A stretch of 64,000 nt of DNA from Vibrio marinisediminis (GCF_014050145.1 NZ_JACFYF010000009.1:62001-126000), one strand, 5' to 3'. Counted from the stretch's first letter, positions 17,346 to 26,586 are shown. Notes: generated by a model from the sequence alone, not told the origin. Program-made: numbers and translations.

Positions 17346-18790
17346 GTAAAGGTGGTGCAATACGTGAAATGCTACTGTACGGCGTGGCGTTGCTTTTACT
17401 AAAAGGGGCATCGCTCATTACGCTGCCAGTAATGACACATTTTTTAAGCGTAGAGCAAATTGGTCAATTGGAACTTATTGCGGTAACACAGGTATTTTTT
17501 GCTCTGCTTGTTTCACTGTCTATGCATGAAAACTTATATCGATTTATTGCGGTAGCCAAAGATAAGTTTGAGCGCAAATTGATGACCAATCAGCTCTATT
17601 GTAGCGCCATCTTACTCTCAATATGTTTGCTCATTTTACTCACGATGGTGTATGGATTCATCGATAGGGTTTTACAGCTAAGCATGCCATCATCCTACTT
17701 TACTCAAAGCCAAATCCTGTTGATGGTCAGTGTGTTAGCTATTCAAGCGGCATTGGAAATTAGCCTCGCTTGGTTGCGGCTACAAGACAAAGCCGAAGTT
17801 TTTTTTAAACTCAGCCTGTTTTGTACCTTTTTACAAGTCAGTTTGGTACTGATCGTGGTCAATACCATTCCAAGCGTTACTGCTGTATTGGCGGTGGGCG
17901 TGTTCTGTGCCTTCGTACAGCTGATGATCTTGCATCATTACAACCAATTCAATTGGCAGCTATTAAGTATCAATCAGCTTAAGTTGTATCTGCGCTATTG
18001 CTTGCCGATTATGTGTTCGGCATTGATTGCTTTTGGCTTAAATGGTGGCGAGCGTTGGATATTAGTACAAACAGGCAGCATTGAACTACTTGCTCAATAC
18101 GCTATCGCCCTAAAGTTTGCTTTGGCTGTGGGTATATTGCTGCAACCATTCCACATGTGGTGGATGCCGAAACGCTTTGAGTATTGGCAAAACAGAGGAG
18201 CTCGGCTCACGGCGAGTATCAGCCAGATAGGGATGGTTTACGCAGCGCTTTTAACCATACTCGTCGTATGGGGTGGAAAACTCTTTATCACGCTCTATCT
18301 GCCCGATCAGTATCTGCTGGCAGCCAAAATGGTCACTATCGCCACCGTCGCAATGCTGTTTAAAGAATTAACTGAGCTTTGCAACATTGGGCTACTCAAA
18401 ACACATCAGACCAAAAAACTGCTCACCATCAACCTTACTGTGACCCTACTGGCATTAACCATGGTCGCCATCGCTGTTCAACTCTACCCACACTATTCAA
18501 TTTGGCTGGTTGGTTGTGGTATCGCCTTCGCTCAAATCGTTCGCTGCACTGTCATCCTTTTCTATAGCCAACGTTTGGCACATTTGCCTTATCATGGAAG
18601 TGGGATGGTACTGTTTTTAGTACTTACTCTGATATTTGTCGCGACAACTTGGACAATAAATTCACCAATAATGAGTCTACTCTTTGCCGCAGGTCAAATA
18701 GCCCTATTGCTGACTTTTGCCCATAACTACAAACTGATTGATTTTCCCTATCAACAGGTACGCAAAGTGCTACAAAGGCTAAGCGTATGA
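17342..18790 (+). CDS. sypK: SypK, Wzx-type oligosaccharide flippase
   Basis: This 482-residue integral membrane protein has about 12-14 predicted transmembrane helices in the polysaccharide-translocase (MOP) pattern, beginning with LLYGVALLLLKGASLITLPVMTHFL, and a conserved GGERWILV-like segment in the middle. It should flip the undecaprenyl-linked syp repeat unit across the inner membrane, feeding SypL. The ATG overlaps the sypJ stop by 4 bases and its own stop overlaps sypL by 4, so all are translated as one coupled unit. Confidence 0.88.
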   Translation: MSKGGAIREMLLYGVALLLLKGASLITLPVMTHFLSVEQIGQLELIAVTQVFFALLVSLSMHENLYRFIAVAKDKFERKLMTNQLYCSAILLSICLLILLTMVYGFIDRVLQLSMPSSYFTQSQILLMVSVLAIQAALEISLAWLRLQDKAEVFFKLSLFCTFLQVSLVLIVVNTIPSVTAVLAVGVFCAFVQLMILHHYNQFNWQLLSINQLKLYLRYCLPIMCSALIAFGLNGGERWILVQTGSIELLAQYAIALKFALAVGILLQPFHMWWMPKRFEYWQNRGARLTASISQIGMVYAALLTILVVWGGKLFITLYLPDQYLLAAKMVTIATVAMLFKELTELCNIGLLKTHQTKKLLTINLTVTLLALTMVAIAVQLYPHYSIWLVGCGIAFAQIVRCTVILFYSQRLAHLPYHGSGMVLFLVLTLIFVATTWTINSPIMSLLFAAGQIALLLTFAHNYKLIDFPYQQVRKVLQRLSV

Positions 18791-20163
18791 GACAAGCCAC
18801 ACCAAGCTTTCACCTTTTTATTATCCTTTCTGTCAGCGTACTGATAGCCGCCGGATGGCTATTCTCACCAAATCCAAGATTCATTTTCATGCTAAGCATT
18901 GTGCCTTTGGGCGCACTGTTCGTAATTAATCAAACTTTCTGGATGGTGAGTTTGTTCGTTATGTTCTCATTTTTCCGCATTCATGAAGCTCTGCCTGTCT
19001 TATACAATTTGAGAATTCCACTACTGCTGTCTTTAGGTTCATTAAGCGCGCTGTGTTGGCATCTGTTGATCTCCAAACAACTGAAACCTTATTGGCACCC
19101 TGCTCTTTCTTGGATGAGTCTCTTTTGGTTAATCGTGATTTTAGGGGTTCTATTTGCTTCAAATCGAGGTATTGCGCTTGAGTATGTCAAATCAACGTAT
19201 TGGAAAATAATGTTGATGTCGTTGATCATCCCTTGGTTGGTCAACACCTCAATCAACTTAAAACGACTCTCTCTCCTCATCGTTTGGTCTGGGTTAATCG
19301 TGGCTTTTGTTGCTCTCAACAATTCAGTTAATGGTATTGGGCTAGTCGAGGGAAGCAGAGTGACCATTGGTCGCGAATTTGGCTCTATGCTGGGTGACCC
19401 TAACGATCTCTCGTTAGTATTGATGTTCCCCCTCGCTTTTTCATTTAGTTTTATGATGACCAAGTCATTAGGTATCGTTCGAATTCTTGGGCTAATTTGT
19501 ACTATCGCCGCTTTCTTAGCGGTGATCGAAACACAAAGCCGCGGGGGCTTATTAGGTTGTGTGGCGGTTTTAGGCATGTTTGGGCTGAAATACATCCGTT
19601 CAAAAACCTTATTATTCTTAATTGGAATCGTCGCCACCATCGTGTTGTTTGCGGTGGCGGGGGTGTCTGATAGACAATCTGGTGGCGCCGCCGAAGAAGG
19701 CATTGATGCTTCAGCAATGGGGCGACTCTATGCATGGGAAGCCGCATTCAAGATGGCACTAGAACGCCCGCTAACCGGTGTCGGTATCGATAATTTCTAT
19801 GCTAATTACTTCTACTACACCCCTCATTGGGATGGATTAAATCATGCGGTACACAGTACGTGGTTTGGTGTACTGGCAGAAACAGGATTTGTCGGATTAG
19901 CTATATTCTCCTGCTTTATTGTTTGTTTGCTGCGCACCTGCCGCAAAAGCATACAATTACTTGAAACGTCACCAACAACATTCTCCCCTTACATGCACGC
20001 CATTACCTACGCCGTTTTCGCTGGTCTAGTTGGGACGATTGTTTCTAGCACCTTCTTAACCCAAGGTTTCAATTGGCCTATTTACATTTTGGCAGCCCTC
20101 ACTATTGCGTGTCATCACGTCATCCAAATTGATTCTCAAAATAAAAATCATCATCAAACATGA
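18787..20163 (+). CDS. sypL: SypL, Wzy-type polymerase/O-antigen ligase family protein
   Basis: The 458-residue protein has about 11-12 transmembrane helices and a large periplasmic loop, with the WaaL/Wzy_C features ETQSRGGLLG (about 240) and NHAVHSTWFGVLAETGFVGL (about 353-372). It should join flipped repeat units in the periplasm; the family also contains ligases, so polymerase is the inference from gene order. It overlaps sypK by 4 bases. SypG enhancer site 4 lies inside its last codons. Confidence 0.86.
   Translation: MRQATPSFHLFIILSVSVLIAAGWLFSPNPRFIFMLSIVPLGALFVINQTFWMVSLFVMFSFFRIHEALPVLYNLRIPLLLSLGSLSALCWHLLISKQLKPYWHPALSWMSLFWLIVILGVLFASNRGIALEYVKSTYWKIMLMSLIIPWLVNTSINLKRLSLLIVWSGLIVAFVALNNSVNGIGLVEGSRVTIGREFGSMLGDPNDLSLVLMFPLAFSFSFMMTKSLGIVRILGLICTIAAFLAVIETQSRGGLLGCVAVLGMFGLKYIRSKTLLFLIGIVATIVLFAVAGVSDRQSGGAAEEGIDASAMGRLYAWEAAFKMALERPLTGVGIDNFYANYFYYTPHWDGLNHAVHSTWFGVLAETGFVGLAIFSCFIVCLLRTCRKSIQLLETSPTTFSPYMHAITYAVFAGLVGTIVSSTFLTQGFNWPIYILAALTIACHHVIQIDSQNKNHHQT
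20133..20147 (+). promoter_or_regulatory. Predicted SypG enhancer site 4 (sypM), inside sypL
   Basis: TTCTCAAAATAAAAA has the left half-site of the motif but a decayed right half. It lies within the sypL 3' coding end and starts exactly 74 bases before the -24 element at 20207. Confidence 0.7.
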
Positions 20164-20206
20164 TCACAAGACCATGTAAGTAACTGTTTTAGTAAATAAA
20201 TATAAT

Positions 20207-20222
20207 TGGCACATAAAATGAA
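20207..20222 (+). promoter_or_regulatory. Sigma54 promoter 4 (sypMNO)
   Basis: TGGCACATAAAATGAA has a perfect -24 and the -12 G, and ends in ATGAA like promoter 1. It precedes sypM by 36 bases. Confidence 0.75.
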
Positions 20223-20258
20223 GTAATCCTAGCAATCCCATACATATCGAGGGTTACT

Positions 20259-20975
20259 ATGTCAGTTGCTACTCTGAAGATTTGGTTGCAAAACCACCCC
20301 AACCCACGCTATCGCAGTTTATTTCACTGGCTAAAGCGTACACGTGCTCAAGGTATCCCCACACCACGCTGGTTTAACGTGGGATTGGGCTATTTGTATC
20401 AAAGCAGCACCACGCTTTGGCAAACACTGTTGCGCTTGCTTATCCATACGCCCGTGTTTAAAGGGCGTTTAATGCAGTGTGGTAAGCGGCTATATCTCTA
20501 TGGTGGTGTGCCTTATATCGCCGGTCCACTAACTATCGTTGTTGGTGACGATTGCCGTATTTCAGGGCAAACCACTTTTACCGGTCGAACTCAGTCGGCA
20601 TCACCGTGTTTAGAAATCGGTAACAATGTCGATGTAGGCTGGCAGAGCACTTTTGCTATTGGTCAGCGAATTGTATTGCAAGATAACGTTCGAATTGCTG
20701 GTCGTGCGTTTCTATTTGGTTATTCAGGGCATTCGCTTGATGCTGAGCAGCGTGCAATCGGAGCGCCCGATGACGATAGCGACGTTGGCGATATCATCAT
20801 TAAACGCAATGCGTGGTTAGGAACCAATGTTACCGTCTGTCCGAATGTCACCATAGGTGAAGGCACTGTGGTTGGTTCTGGTAGCGTTGTCACTCGAGAT
20901 CTTCCTGATTTTGTGGTTGCCGTTGGTAATCCAGCTCGTGTGGTCCGTAATCTAAAGGAGCAGCCTGATGCGTGA
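20259..20975 (+). CDS. sypM: SypM, hexapeptide-repeat O-acetyltransferase
   Basis: The 238-residue cytosolic protein has a helical N-terminal part and a left-handed beta-helix from about residue 90 to 225 with WLGTNVTVCPNVTIGEGTVVG and the SVVTRDLPDFVVAVGNPARVV ending typical of the WbbJ/maltose acetyltransferase family. The putative catalytic His lies in YSGHSLD. It should acetylate a sugar of the syp polymer. GAGGG lies 5 bases before the ATG. It shares 8 bases with sypN at an ATGCGTGA junction. Confidence 0.88.
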   Translation: MSVATLKIWLQNHPNPRYRSLFHWLKRTRAQGIPTPRWFNVGLGYLYQSSTTLWQTLLRLLIHTPVFKGRLMQCGKRLYLYGGVPYIAGPLTIVVGDDCRISGQTTFTGRTQSASPCLEIGNNVDVGWQSTFAIGQRIVLQDNVRIAGRAFLFGYSGHSLDAEQRAIGAPDDDSDVGDIIIKRNAWLGTNVTVCPNVTIGEGTVVGSGSVVTRDLPDFVVAVGNPARVVRNLKEQPDA

Positions 20976-22080
20976 TATGATTGTTTTTGGCGAAGATTTC
21001 GGCGGGCTGCCATCAAGTACGCAGCATTTGGTCAAACATTTACCCAACATACGCAAAGTGATTTGGGTAAACTCGATTGGTTTGCGCCAACCACGCTTAA
21101 CCAAACATGATTGCACTCGTGCGATAAACAAATTACTCGGTGGTACACAACCGATATTCAATGCCGCCAAGTCTCAACCTAGCCATATTCATGTTGTGAA
21201 TTTACGCACAATTCCAGCACCGAGCAGCCAATTAAGCCGCAATGTAGCGCGTGCTATGATGCTTCATCAACTGCAGCCTATACTACGTGAGCATCAAATC
21301 GAAGAGCCCATCTTATGGTGTTCTCTTCCTACTGCTGCCGATCTTTGTGGCTATCTCAATGAATCTGGCGTTGTTTACTACTGCGGTGACGATTTCTCCG
21401 CGCTTGCAGGTGTAGATCATCATACCGTGGTCACCCATGAAGAAAAATTGGTCAAAAAAGCCAATGTTATTTTTGCCGCTAGCGAAGCCATTGCAAGTAA
21501 ATTCCCCAATTGCAAGACCCTGCATCTGCCACACGGTGTTGATACCACACTGTTTAATACGCCAACCCCACGCGCAACCGACATGCCAAATAATGGCAAA
21601 CCCGTTGCTGGTTTTTATGGCAGCTTGTCGAGCTGGCTTGATTATGACCTTATCAATCATGTTGCCAGCCATTTACCTCATTGGGACTTTGTGTTTATTG
21701 GACCGAACGAGCTTTCTTATCAGCCGTTCGCGCAGCTCAGCAACATTCACTATTTAGGCGCCAAGCCTCACCATACATTAGCGAGCTACAGCCAACATTG
21801 GCAGGCCAGTCTATTACCTTTTAAACTTAATCAACAGATTCAAGCCTGCAACCCTCTCAAGTTGCGCGAGTATTTAGCTGTCGGCTCGCCCATCGTTGCC
21901 ACACCATTTCCTGCGCTATCTCCATACCGACGTTACATCAATGTCGTGAACAACGCAGAAGAAATGTGTAAGGCACTTGAACTCTCTGCCACCGAACAGC
22001 GCCTGCCTCGTGGCATCGTAAATGATGAAAGCTGGCAGTCGCGTAGTCAATGGGTTCGCCAAATCATGGAGCTGATATGA
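20968..22080 (+). CDS. sypN: SypN, GT-B glycosyltransferase
   Basis: This 370-residue cytosolic protein has the GT4-like motif ACNPLKLREYLAVGSPIV (about 291-308), as in family members that bind sugar nucleotides, and the conserved HLPHGVDTTLFN around residue 176. It transfers a sugar in syp assembly. A second copy of this gene lies at 7859-8938, which lacks the NPLK part. AAGGAG lies 8 bases before the ATG; sypO overlaps its stop by 4 bases. Confidence 0.88.
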   Translation: MRDMIVFGEDFGGLPSSTQHLVKHLPNIRKVIWVNSIGLRQPRLTKHDCTRAINKLLGGTQPIFNAAKSQPSHIHVVNLRTIPAPSSQLSRNVARAMMLHQLQPILREHQIEEPILWCSLPTAADLCGYLNESGVVYYCGDDFSALAGVDHHTVVTHEEKLVKKANVIFAASEAIASKFPNCKTLHLPHGVDTTLFNTPTPRATDMPNNGKPVAGFYGSLSSWLDYDLINHVASHLPHWDFVFIGPNELSYQPFAQLSNIHYLGAKPHHTLASYSQHWQASLLPFKLNQQIQACNPLKLREYLAVGSPIVATPFPALSPYRRYINVVNNAEEMCKALELSATEQRLPRGIVNDESWQSRSQWVRQIMELI

Positions 22081-23516
22081 GCAATTTTCCGTTAAGGATG
22101 ATCCAAATATTGAATGCGGCATGGCGTCAGCGTTATATCATTGCCATACCGACGCTGCTCTTCCCCTTTGTGGGCTTATTGGTCGCCAACCTAGCACCAA
22201 CGGTGTATGTCTCTCATACCAGTATGCTGATTCAAGAGACGGCGAAAATGAATCCGTTTCTTGAAGATATCGCGGTTTCTACCATGCTAAAAGAGCGCTT
22301 AACTGACTTAAGTACCCTACTGAAAAGTCGCCATATTTTACATTCTGTCGCCAAAGATCAAGGGTTGATCAACGACAACATGCCAACAGAACAACGTGAA
22401 CAAATTATCCACCAGCTATCGAGTAATCTTTCGGTTAGTCAGCAAGGGAAAGACTTTTTAATCATCGAGTTAAAAGCTCCCAAAGCTGCAGGGTTAGAGC
22501 CTTTGCTCGGCTCAATCAGTGAGCATTTTATCGAGCTGCTACTCGCACCAGAGCGCTCTTCTATTCGCGATTCAAGCGAGTTTCTTACCATTCACATAGA
22601 AAAACGACGTCAAGAACTCGAACAGGCTGAAAATGCTCTGGCTGAGTTTCGCAATCGACATTTAGCTGTTACTCCAGAAATGCAGCAACAAAGCCTTACG
22701 CAACTGGCAATACTCAAGCAAACATTAGCAGAAAAAGAAGCGGAGTTAGCGGGTGTAACCAAGAGCTTGGGTTCTCTCGATCAGCAACTTTCCAAAACCA
22801 ACCCTGTTATTGGCAAAATAGAAGATCAGATCATTGAGATTCGCTCTCAACTAACCCTGCTTCAAGCCAAATACAAAGATAACCACAGCTCTGTACAAGC
22901 GAAAAAAAGAGAACTTACTCGGTTAGAAAACGAGCGAAATCGGTTACTCACTATCGAGCAACCCAACATCAGCAGTGATCAGTTATGGGATATTGCCAGT
23001 AGCACCAGCTACTCCAAACTCAATGACGTGCAACCGTTATTGGTGACTCAACTGCATAGTTTGCAGCTTGTTCGTGGGCGATATGAGTCTTTATCTGAAG
23101 AGACAAAGAGCTTACAGGCAATGATTAAAGAAATTACCCAACAAGCACAAAGCTTTGGTAATACCGCCAAAACCATGCGCAGATTAGAGCGTGATGCTAC
23201 GTTGAAACGTCAGCTATATGACGAATTGCTACAACGTTTTGAAATGGCGCAGTTAACCGGATCATTAGGCATCTTTGAACAAAACAAACGCGTTAAAATC
23301 ATTGATCTACCCTACACACCAAGTACACCAGCAAACCTACCCTCTTATATATTCATCATCGCAGGGTTATTTGGAGGATTGGCATTAGGCATTGGCTTTG
23401 CGTTCATGTTCGAACTATGTAATTCATCAATCCGCTCATCAGGGCAAATTACCGCGATTACCCACCAACATGTCATCACAACCATCCCAAACGTATCAAA
23501 CCGATTCTCAAATTAG
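22077..23516 (+). CDS. sypO: SypO, Wzz-type chain-length determinant
   Basis: The 479-residue inner-membrane protein has two transmembrane segments (about 20-42 and 427-450) framing a long periplasmic coiled coil (about 170-385, e.g. LEQAENALAEFRNRHLAV) and ends in a short cytosolic tail. This is the polysaccharide copolymerase pattern that sets chain length and contacts the export channel SypC. It has no fused kinase domain; SypD supplies the partner. ATG 22077 overlaps the sypN stop by 4 bases with GGAG upstream; an earlier in-frame codon at 22050 is inside sypN and unlikely. Confidence 0.88.
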   Translation: MSNFPLRMIQILNAAWRQRYIIAIPTLLFPFVGLLVANLAPTVYVSHTSMLIQETAKMNPFLEDIAVSTMLKERLTDLSTLLKSRHILHSVAKDQGLINDNMPTEQREQIIHQLSSNLSVSQQGKDFLIIELKAPKAAGLEPLLGSISEHFIELLLAPERSSIRDSSEFLTIHIEKRRQELEQAENALAEFRNRHLAVTPEMQQQSLTQLAILKQTLAEKEAELAGVTKSLGSLDQQLSKTNPVIGKIEDQIIEIRSQLTLLQAKYKDNHSSVQAKKRELTRLENERNRLLTIEQPNISSDQLWDIASSTSYSKLNDVQPLLVTQLHSLQLVRGRYESLSEETKSLQAMIKEITQQAQSFGNTAKTMRRLERDATLKRQLYDELLQRFEMAQLTGSLGIFEQNKRVKIIDLPYTPSTPANLPSYIFIIAGLFGGLALGIGFAFMFELCNSSIRSSGQITAITHQHVITTIPNVSNRFSN

Positions 23517-23519
23517 GAA
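23505..23519 (+). promoter_or_regulatory. Predicted SypG enhancer site 5 (sypP), across the sypO stop
   Basis: TTCTCAAATTAGGAA includes the sypO stop codon TAG in its right half. It starts exactly 74 bases before the -24 element at 23579. Confidence 0.78.
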
Positions 23520-23578
23520 ACACGTAAATTCCAACCTAGAAAGCAAGGTAACACATTGATTTTTAAACTTAAAATAAC

Positions 23579-23594
23579 TGGCACACTTGATGCA
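23579..23594 (+). promoter_or_regulatory. Sigma54 promoter 5 (sypPQR)
   Basis: TGGCACACTTGATGCA has a perfect -24 and a near-perfect -12 (ATGCA). It precedes sypP by 29 bases. Confidence 0.87.
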
Positions 23595-23623
23595 AAACCT
23601 CTATAAGCTATCGGAGGTCATTT

Positions 23624-24754
23624 ATGTATTCAGTCATCAATCATCATTGTGATAATAGTCATCACCAGCAGGTACATCCTCGGCTTACCGTGCATGTAGT
23701 ACAACACCTCTATCCTGGTGGTATTGAATCCCTCGTACTAGAGATTTTGCGTCATTCAGACCAAGCCAACAAAGCCCTGGTTATCAGCCTTGAAGGTAAA
23801 AAATCCAGCGCCACATCAGCTTGGACGAAGTTAAGTGAGTTCAATCGCCAACTCATATTCCTTAATAAACCAAGTGGTGCTGACCTGAACACGATCAGGA
23901 AACTAAGCCGAATATTTAAGAGGTTACAGCCCGACGTTGTTCATACACATCATATTGGTCCACTTCTGTATGCGGGCAGTGCGTCACGATTGGCGAAGGT
24001 AAAATGTTTAATTCATACCGAACATGACTGCTGGCATTTAGATAATCCCAAGCATGCTCGTCTACAACGCCTGGCACTGGCGGTATTTAAACCACGCTTA
24101 GTTGCCGATGCCGATTTTGTCGGGCGCCAATTGAACAATAAATTTGCTTATGATGATATTTCTGTCATAAAAAACGGCATCGATTGCCAACGTTTTAAAC
24201 CCGCGTCACAAGCACTAGCTCGACGCAGGCTTGGGCTACCTCTAAATGGAACCATTATTGGTTGCGCTGGCAGGCTTGAACACGTTAAAGGACAAGATAT
24301 TTTACTCAAAGCCTTAACGATATTACCTGAACACGTTTCACTAGCGGTCGCCGGACAAGGAAGCCAACTCAAAGCCCTGCAAGAACTGAGCGTCGAATTG
24401 GGCATGGAACAACGCGTATTTTGGTTAGGATTAATTGATGATATGCCACGTTTTTATCAATCACTTGACCTATTCTGTTTGCCTTCTCGCCACGAAGGTT
24501 TTCCATTATCCACCCTAGAAGCGCAAGCCTGTGATGTTATCTCGGTCGCGACAGATGTTGGCGCAGTAAAAGAAACACTTTGTCCTGAAAGTGGTATTTG
24601 TGTTGAGCCAAGCAATGCAAACGCACTTGCTAGCGCATTGCTTCACGCTCTTGCAGAAGGTAAACGACACAGCCCAAGGCGTTTTGTGCTTGAACACAAT
24701 GACTTAGAAAAAATGATTCAAACCTACCAAAACCTGGCCATGGAGGTGCGTTGA
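23624..24754 (+). CDS. sypP: SypP, GT4-family glycosyltransferase
   Basis: The 376-residue cytosolic enzyme has a glycine-rich YPGGIESLVLEIL acceptor loop (about 31-43), the GT4 segment GCAGRLEHVKGQDILLKAL (about 210-228) and E-x7-E in SRHEGFPLSTLEAQ (about 288-301). It adds one sugar to the syp unit; the donor is unknown. CGGAGG lies about 6 bases before the ATG. It heads the last transcription unit, with sypQ starting one base after its stop. Confidence 0.88.
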   Translation: MYSVINHHCDNSHHQQVHPRLTVHVVQHLYPGGIESLVLEILRHSDQANKALVISLEGKKSSATSAWTKLSEFNRQLIFLNKPSGADLNTIRKLSRIFKRLQPDVVHTHHIGPLLYAGSASRLAKVKCLIHTEHDCWHLDNPKHARLQRLALAVFKPRLVADADFVGRQLNNKFAYDDISVIKNGIDCQRFKPASQALARRRLGLPLNGTIIGCAGRLEHVKGQDILLKALTILPEHVSLAVAGQGSQLKALQELSVELGMEQRVFWLGLIDDMPRFYQSLDLFCLPSRHEGFPLSTLEAQACDVISVATDVGAVKETLCPESGICVEPSNANALASALLHALAEGKRHSPRRFVLEHNDLEKMIQTYQNLAMEVR

Positions 24755-24755
24755 T

Positions 24756-25937
24756 ATGCTGGATATATTTCTTGCAGGATTGTTTTTTACCTCAGCGACG
24801 CTCGTGGTTTACCACCATGTTGGGTATCCGATTTTATTGAAATGGGTCTGTCGCACAAGACCCATCAATGACGGAGCACAAACCGAACGACGATACCAAG
24901 CGTGTAAAGCGGATCGCGCCAGACCCAGTATTACCATCCTTGTTCCTGCGTATAACGAACAGCTATGGATAGCTGAAAAAATCCGTAACCTCTCATGCTT
25001 GGATTACCCTCGGGATAGCTACAAAGTCATCATCGCCTGTGATGGGTGTACAGACAACACCGTGGAGATAGCCGAAGCGACGATTCAAGAAGCGATCTGT
25101 AGCGAAACTTACTTTGAAATTGTTAACTTTGCCAACAATCGCGGTAAAACAGCACTAATCAATCATATGATGGCGATAATCGATAGCGACATCACGGCAC
25201 TCAGTGATGTCTCTGCCCTTATCTCTGTGGACGCGTTGTTACTTGCCGAACAACATTTTCGCGCCCCTAATGTCGGCGTAGTCAATAGCCACTACCAGAT
25301 GCTGGACAGCGTGAATCAAGGCGAACTGAAATACTGGCATTATCAAGCTATGGTGCAGCAAGGTGAAGCCACTTTGGGTGCGAATATTGGCGCGCATGGT
25401 GCACTTTTCTTCTTCCGCACCCACCTTTTCCAGCCATTATCGAGCAACACAATTAATGATGATTTCATCATTCCAATGACGATAGTGCGAGCGGGACATG
25501 ATGCTGTTTACGAGCCAAACGTAAACGCACTGGAACTTGAAGCATGCAGCCAAGCAAATGACTTTAAACGACGTTTACGAATTTCGGCGGGGAACATGCA
25601 ACAGACAATACTGCTAGCAGAGCTACTCTTGCCCCGCTACAAAGCGGTCGCATTTACATTCGCTTCTGGAAAAACGTTACGCCTAATTACCCCTTATTTA
25701 ATGCTGATTTGCTTTTTTTCTTCACTACTTTTAAGCACGCAACCTCTGTTTTTTACATTGCTACTTATTCAGATCACCACCTATTTGGTTGCTGTACTGG
25801 GTTTGGTTTTACCCACCATTTTTTCACACCGATATATTCAATTTCTAAGCTACTTCATCACAGGGCATAGTGCCAATCTCTATGGTGGCTTACGCTACAT
25901 TTTTGGTCGAGAAAACAACCATTGGAAACGGATTTAA
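24756..25937 (+). CDS. sypQ: SypQ, membrane GT2-family glycosyltransferase
   Basis: The 393-residue protein has an N-terminal membrane segment (about 3-21), a GT-A domain of family 2 (ITILVPAYNEQLWIAEKI, IIACDGCTDNT with Asp residues for the nucleotide) and about three C-terminal membrane helices (about 315-365). The NDDFIIP segment (about 233) and RRLRISAGNMQ (about 273) fit processive or membrane-bound GT2 enzymes. In V. fischeri SypQ is needed for polysaccharide synthesis. It is tightly coupled to sypP (1 base gap) and sypR (10 bases). Confidence 0.87.
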   Translation: MLDIFLAGLFFTSATLVVYHHVGYPILLKWVCRTRPINDGAQTERRYQACKADRARPSITILVPAYNEQLWIAEKIRNLSCLDYPRDSYKVIIACDGCTDNTVEIAEATIQEAICSETYFEIVNFANNRGKTALINHMMAIIDSDITALSDVSALISVDALLLAEQHFRAPNVGVVNSHYQMLDSVNQGELKYWHYQAMVQQGEATLGANIGAHGALFFFRTHLFQPLSSNTINDDFIIPMTIVRAGHDAVYEPNVNALELEACSQANDFKRRLRISAGNMQQTILLAELLLPRYKAVAFTFASGKTLRLITPYLMLICFFSSLLLSTQPLFFTLLLIQITTYLVAVLGLVLPTIFSHRYIQFLSYFITGHSANLYGGLRYIFGRENNHWKRI

Positions 25938-25947
25938 GGAGAACACC

Positions 25948-26586
25948 ATGCCACACGTCATCGCTAACTACCCAATCTGGGTTGCCAAACGTTTTATTGA
26001 CCTATTCGGTGCCAGTTTGGCGTTACTATTATTGCTGCCGCTTTTCCCACTCATCGCGATTGCAATAAAACTCAGCTCTAAAGGTCCAGTGTTCTACAAA
26101 CAACAACGCGTGGGTAAATCAACACCCCGCCAGATGGAGTTTTTCGATATCATCAAATTCCGCACTATGTACCAAGATGCAGAGAGCCGTTCTGGTGCGG
26201 TATGGGCAAGCAAAAACGACCCACGAATCACCCCTGTCGGTCGATTTCTAAGGAAAACACGACTTGATGAGCTGCCTCAACTCATCAATGTTTTGCAAGG
26301 TGATATGTCATTAATTGGTCCACGCCCTGAGCGCCCAACGTTCTATCAAAAATTGGAATCAGAGATCCCTTATTTCGCCGACCGCACTTATGGCGTTATG
26401 CCCGGCATTACAGGGCTGGCTCAAGTCAATCAAGGTTATGATACCTGTATTGATGATGTGCGCAGTAAAGTGGGATTTGATCACAGCTACGCACTGTCAT
26501 TACGCTCGACCAAGTCCTGGTTAATAATGGATATGAATATCATTCTAATGACAGTATTGGTGATGTTTAATGGCAGAGGTCAATAA
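25948..26586 (+). CDS. sypR: SypR, initiating undecaprenyl-phosphate sugar phosphotransferase
   Basis: The 212-residue protein belongs to the bacterial sugar transferase family (PglC/WcaJ C-terminal type): one hydrophobic N-terminal segment (about 12-36, KRFIDLFGASLALLLL), then KFRTMYQDAE, RFLRKTRLDELPQLINVL and MSLIGPRPERP. It places the first sugar phosphate on undecaprenyl phosphate at the inner membrane. It has no long membrane domain in front, unlike WbaP. An earlier in-frame codon at 25870 lies inside sypQ; AAGGAG 6 bases before ATG 25948 decides the start. It is the last gene of the locus. Confidence 0.92.
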   Translation: MPHVIANYPIWVAKRFIDLFGASLALLLLLPLFPLIAIAIKLSSKGPVFYKQQRVGKSTPRQMEFFDIIKFRTMYQDAESRSGAVWASKNDPRITPVGRFLRKTRLDELPQLINVLQGDMSLIGPRPERPTFYQKLESEIPYFADRTYGVMPGITGLAQVNQGYDTCIDDVRSKVGFDHSYALSLRSTKSWLIMDMNIILMTVLVMFNGRGQ

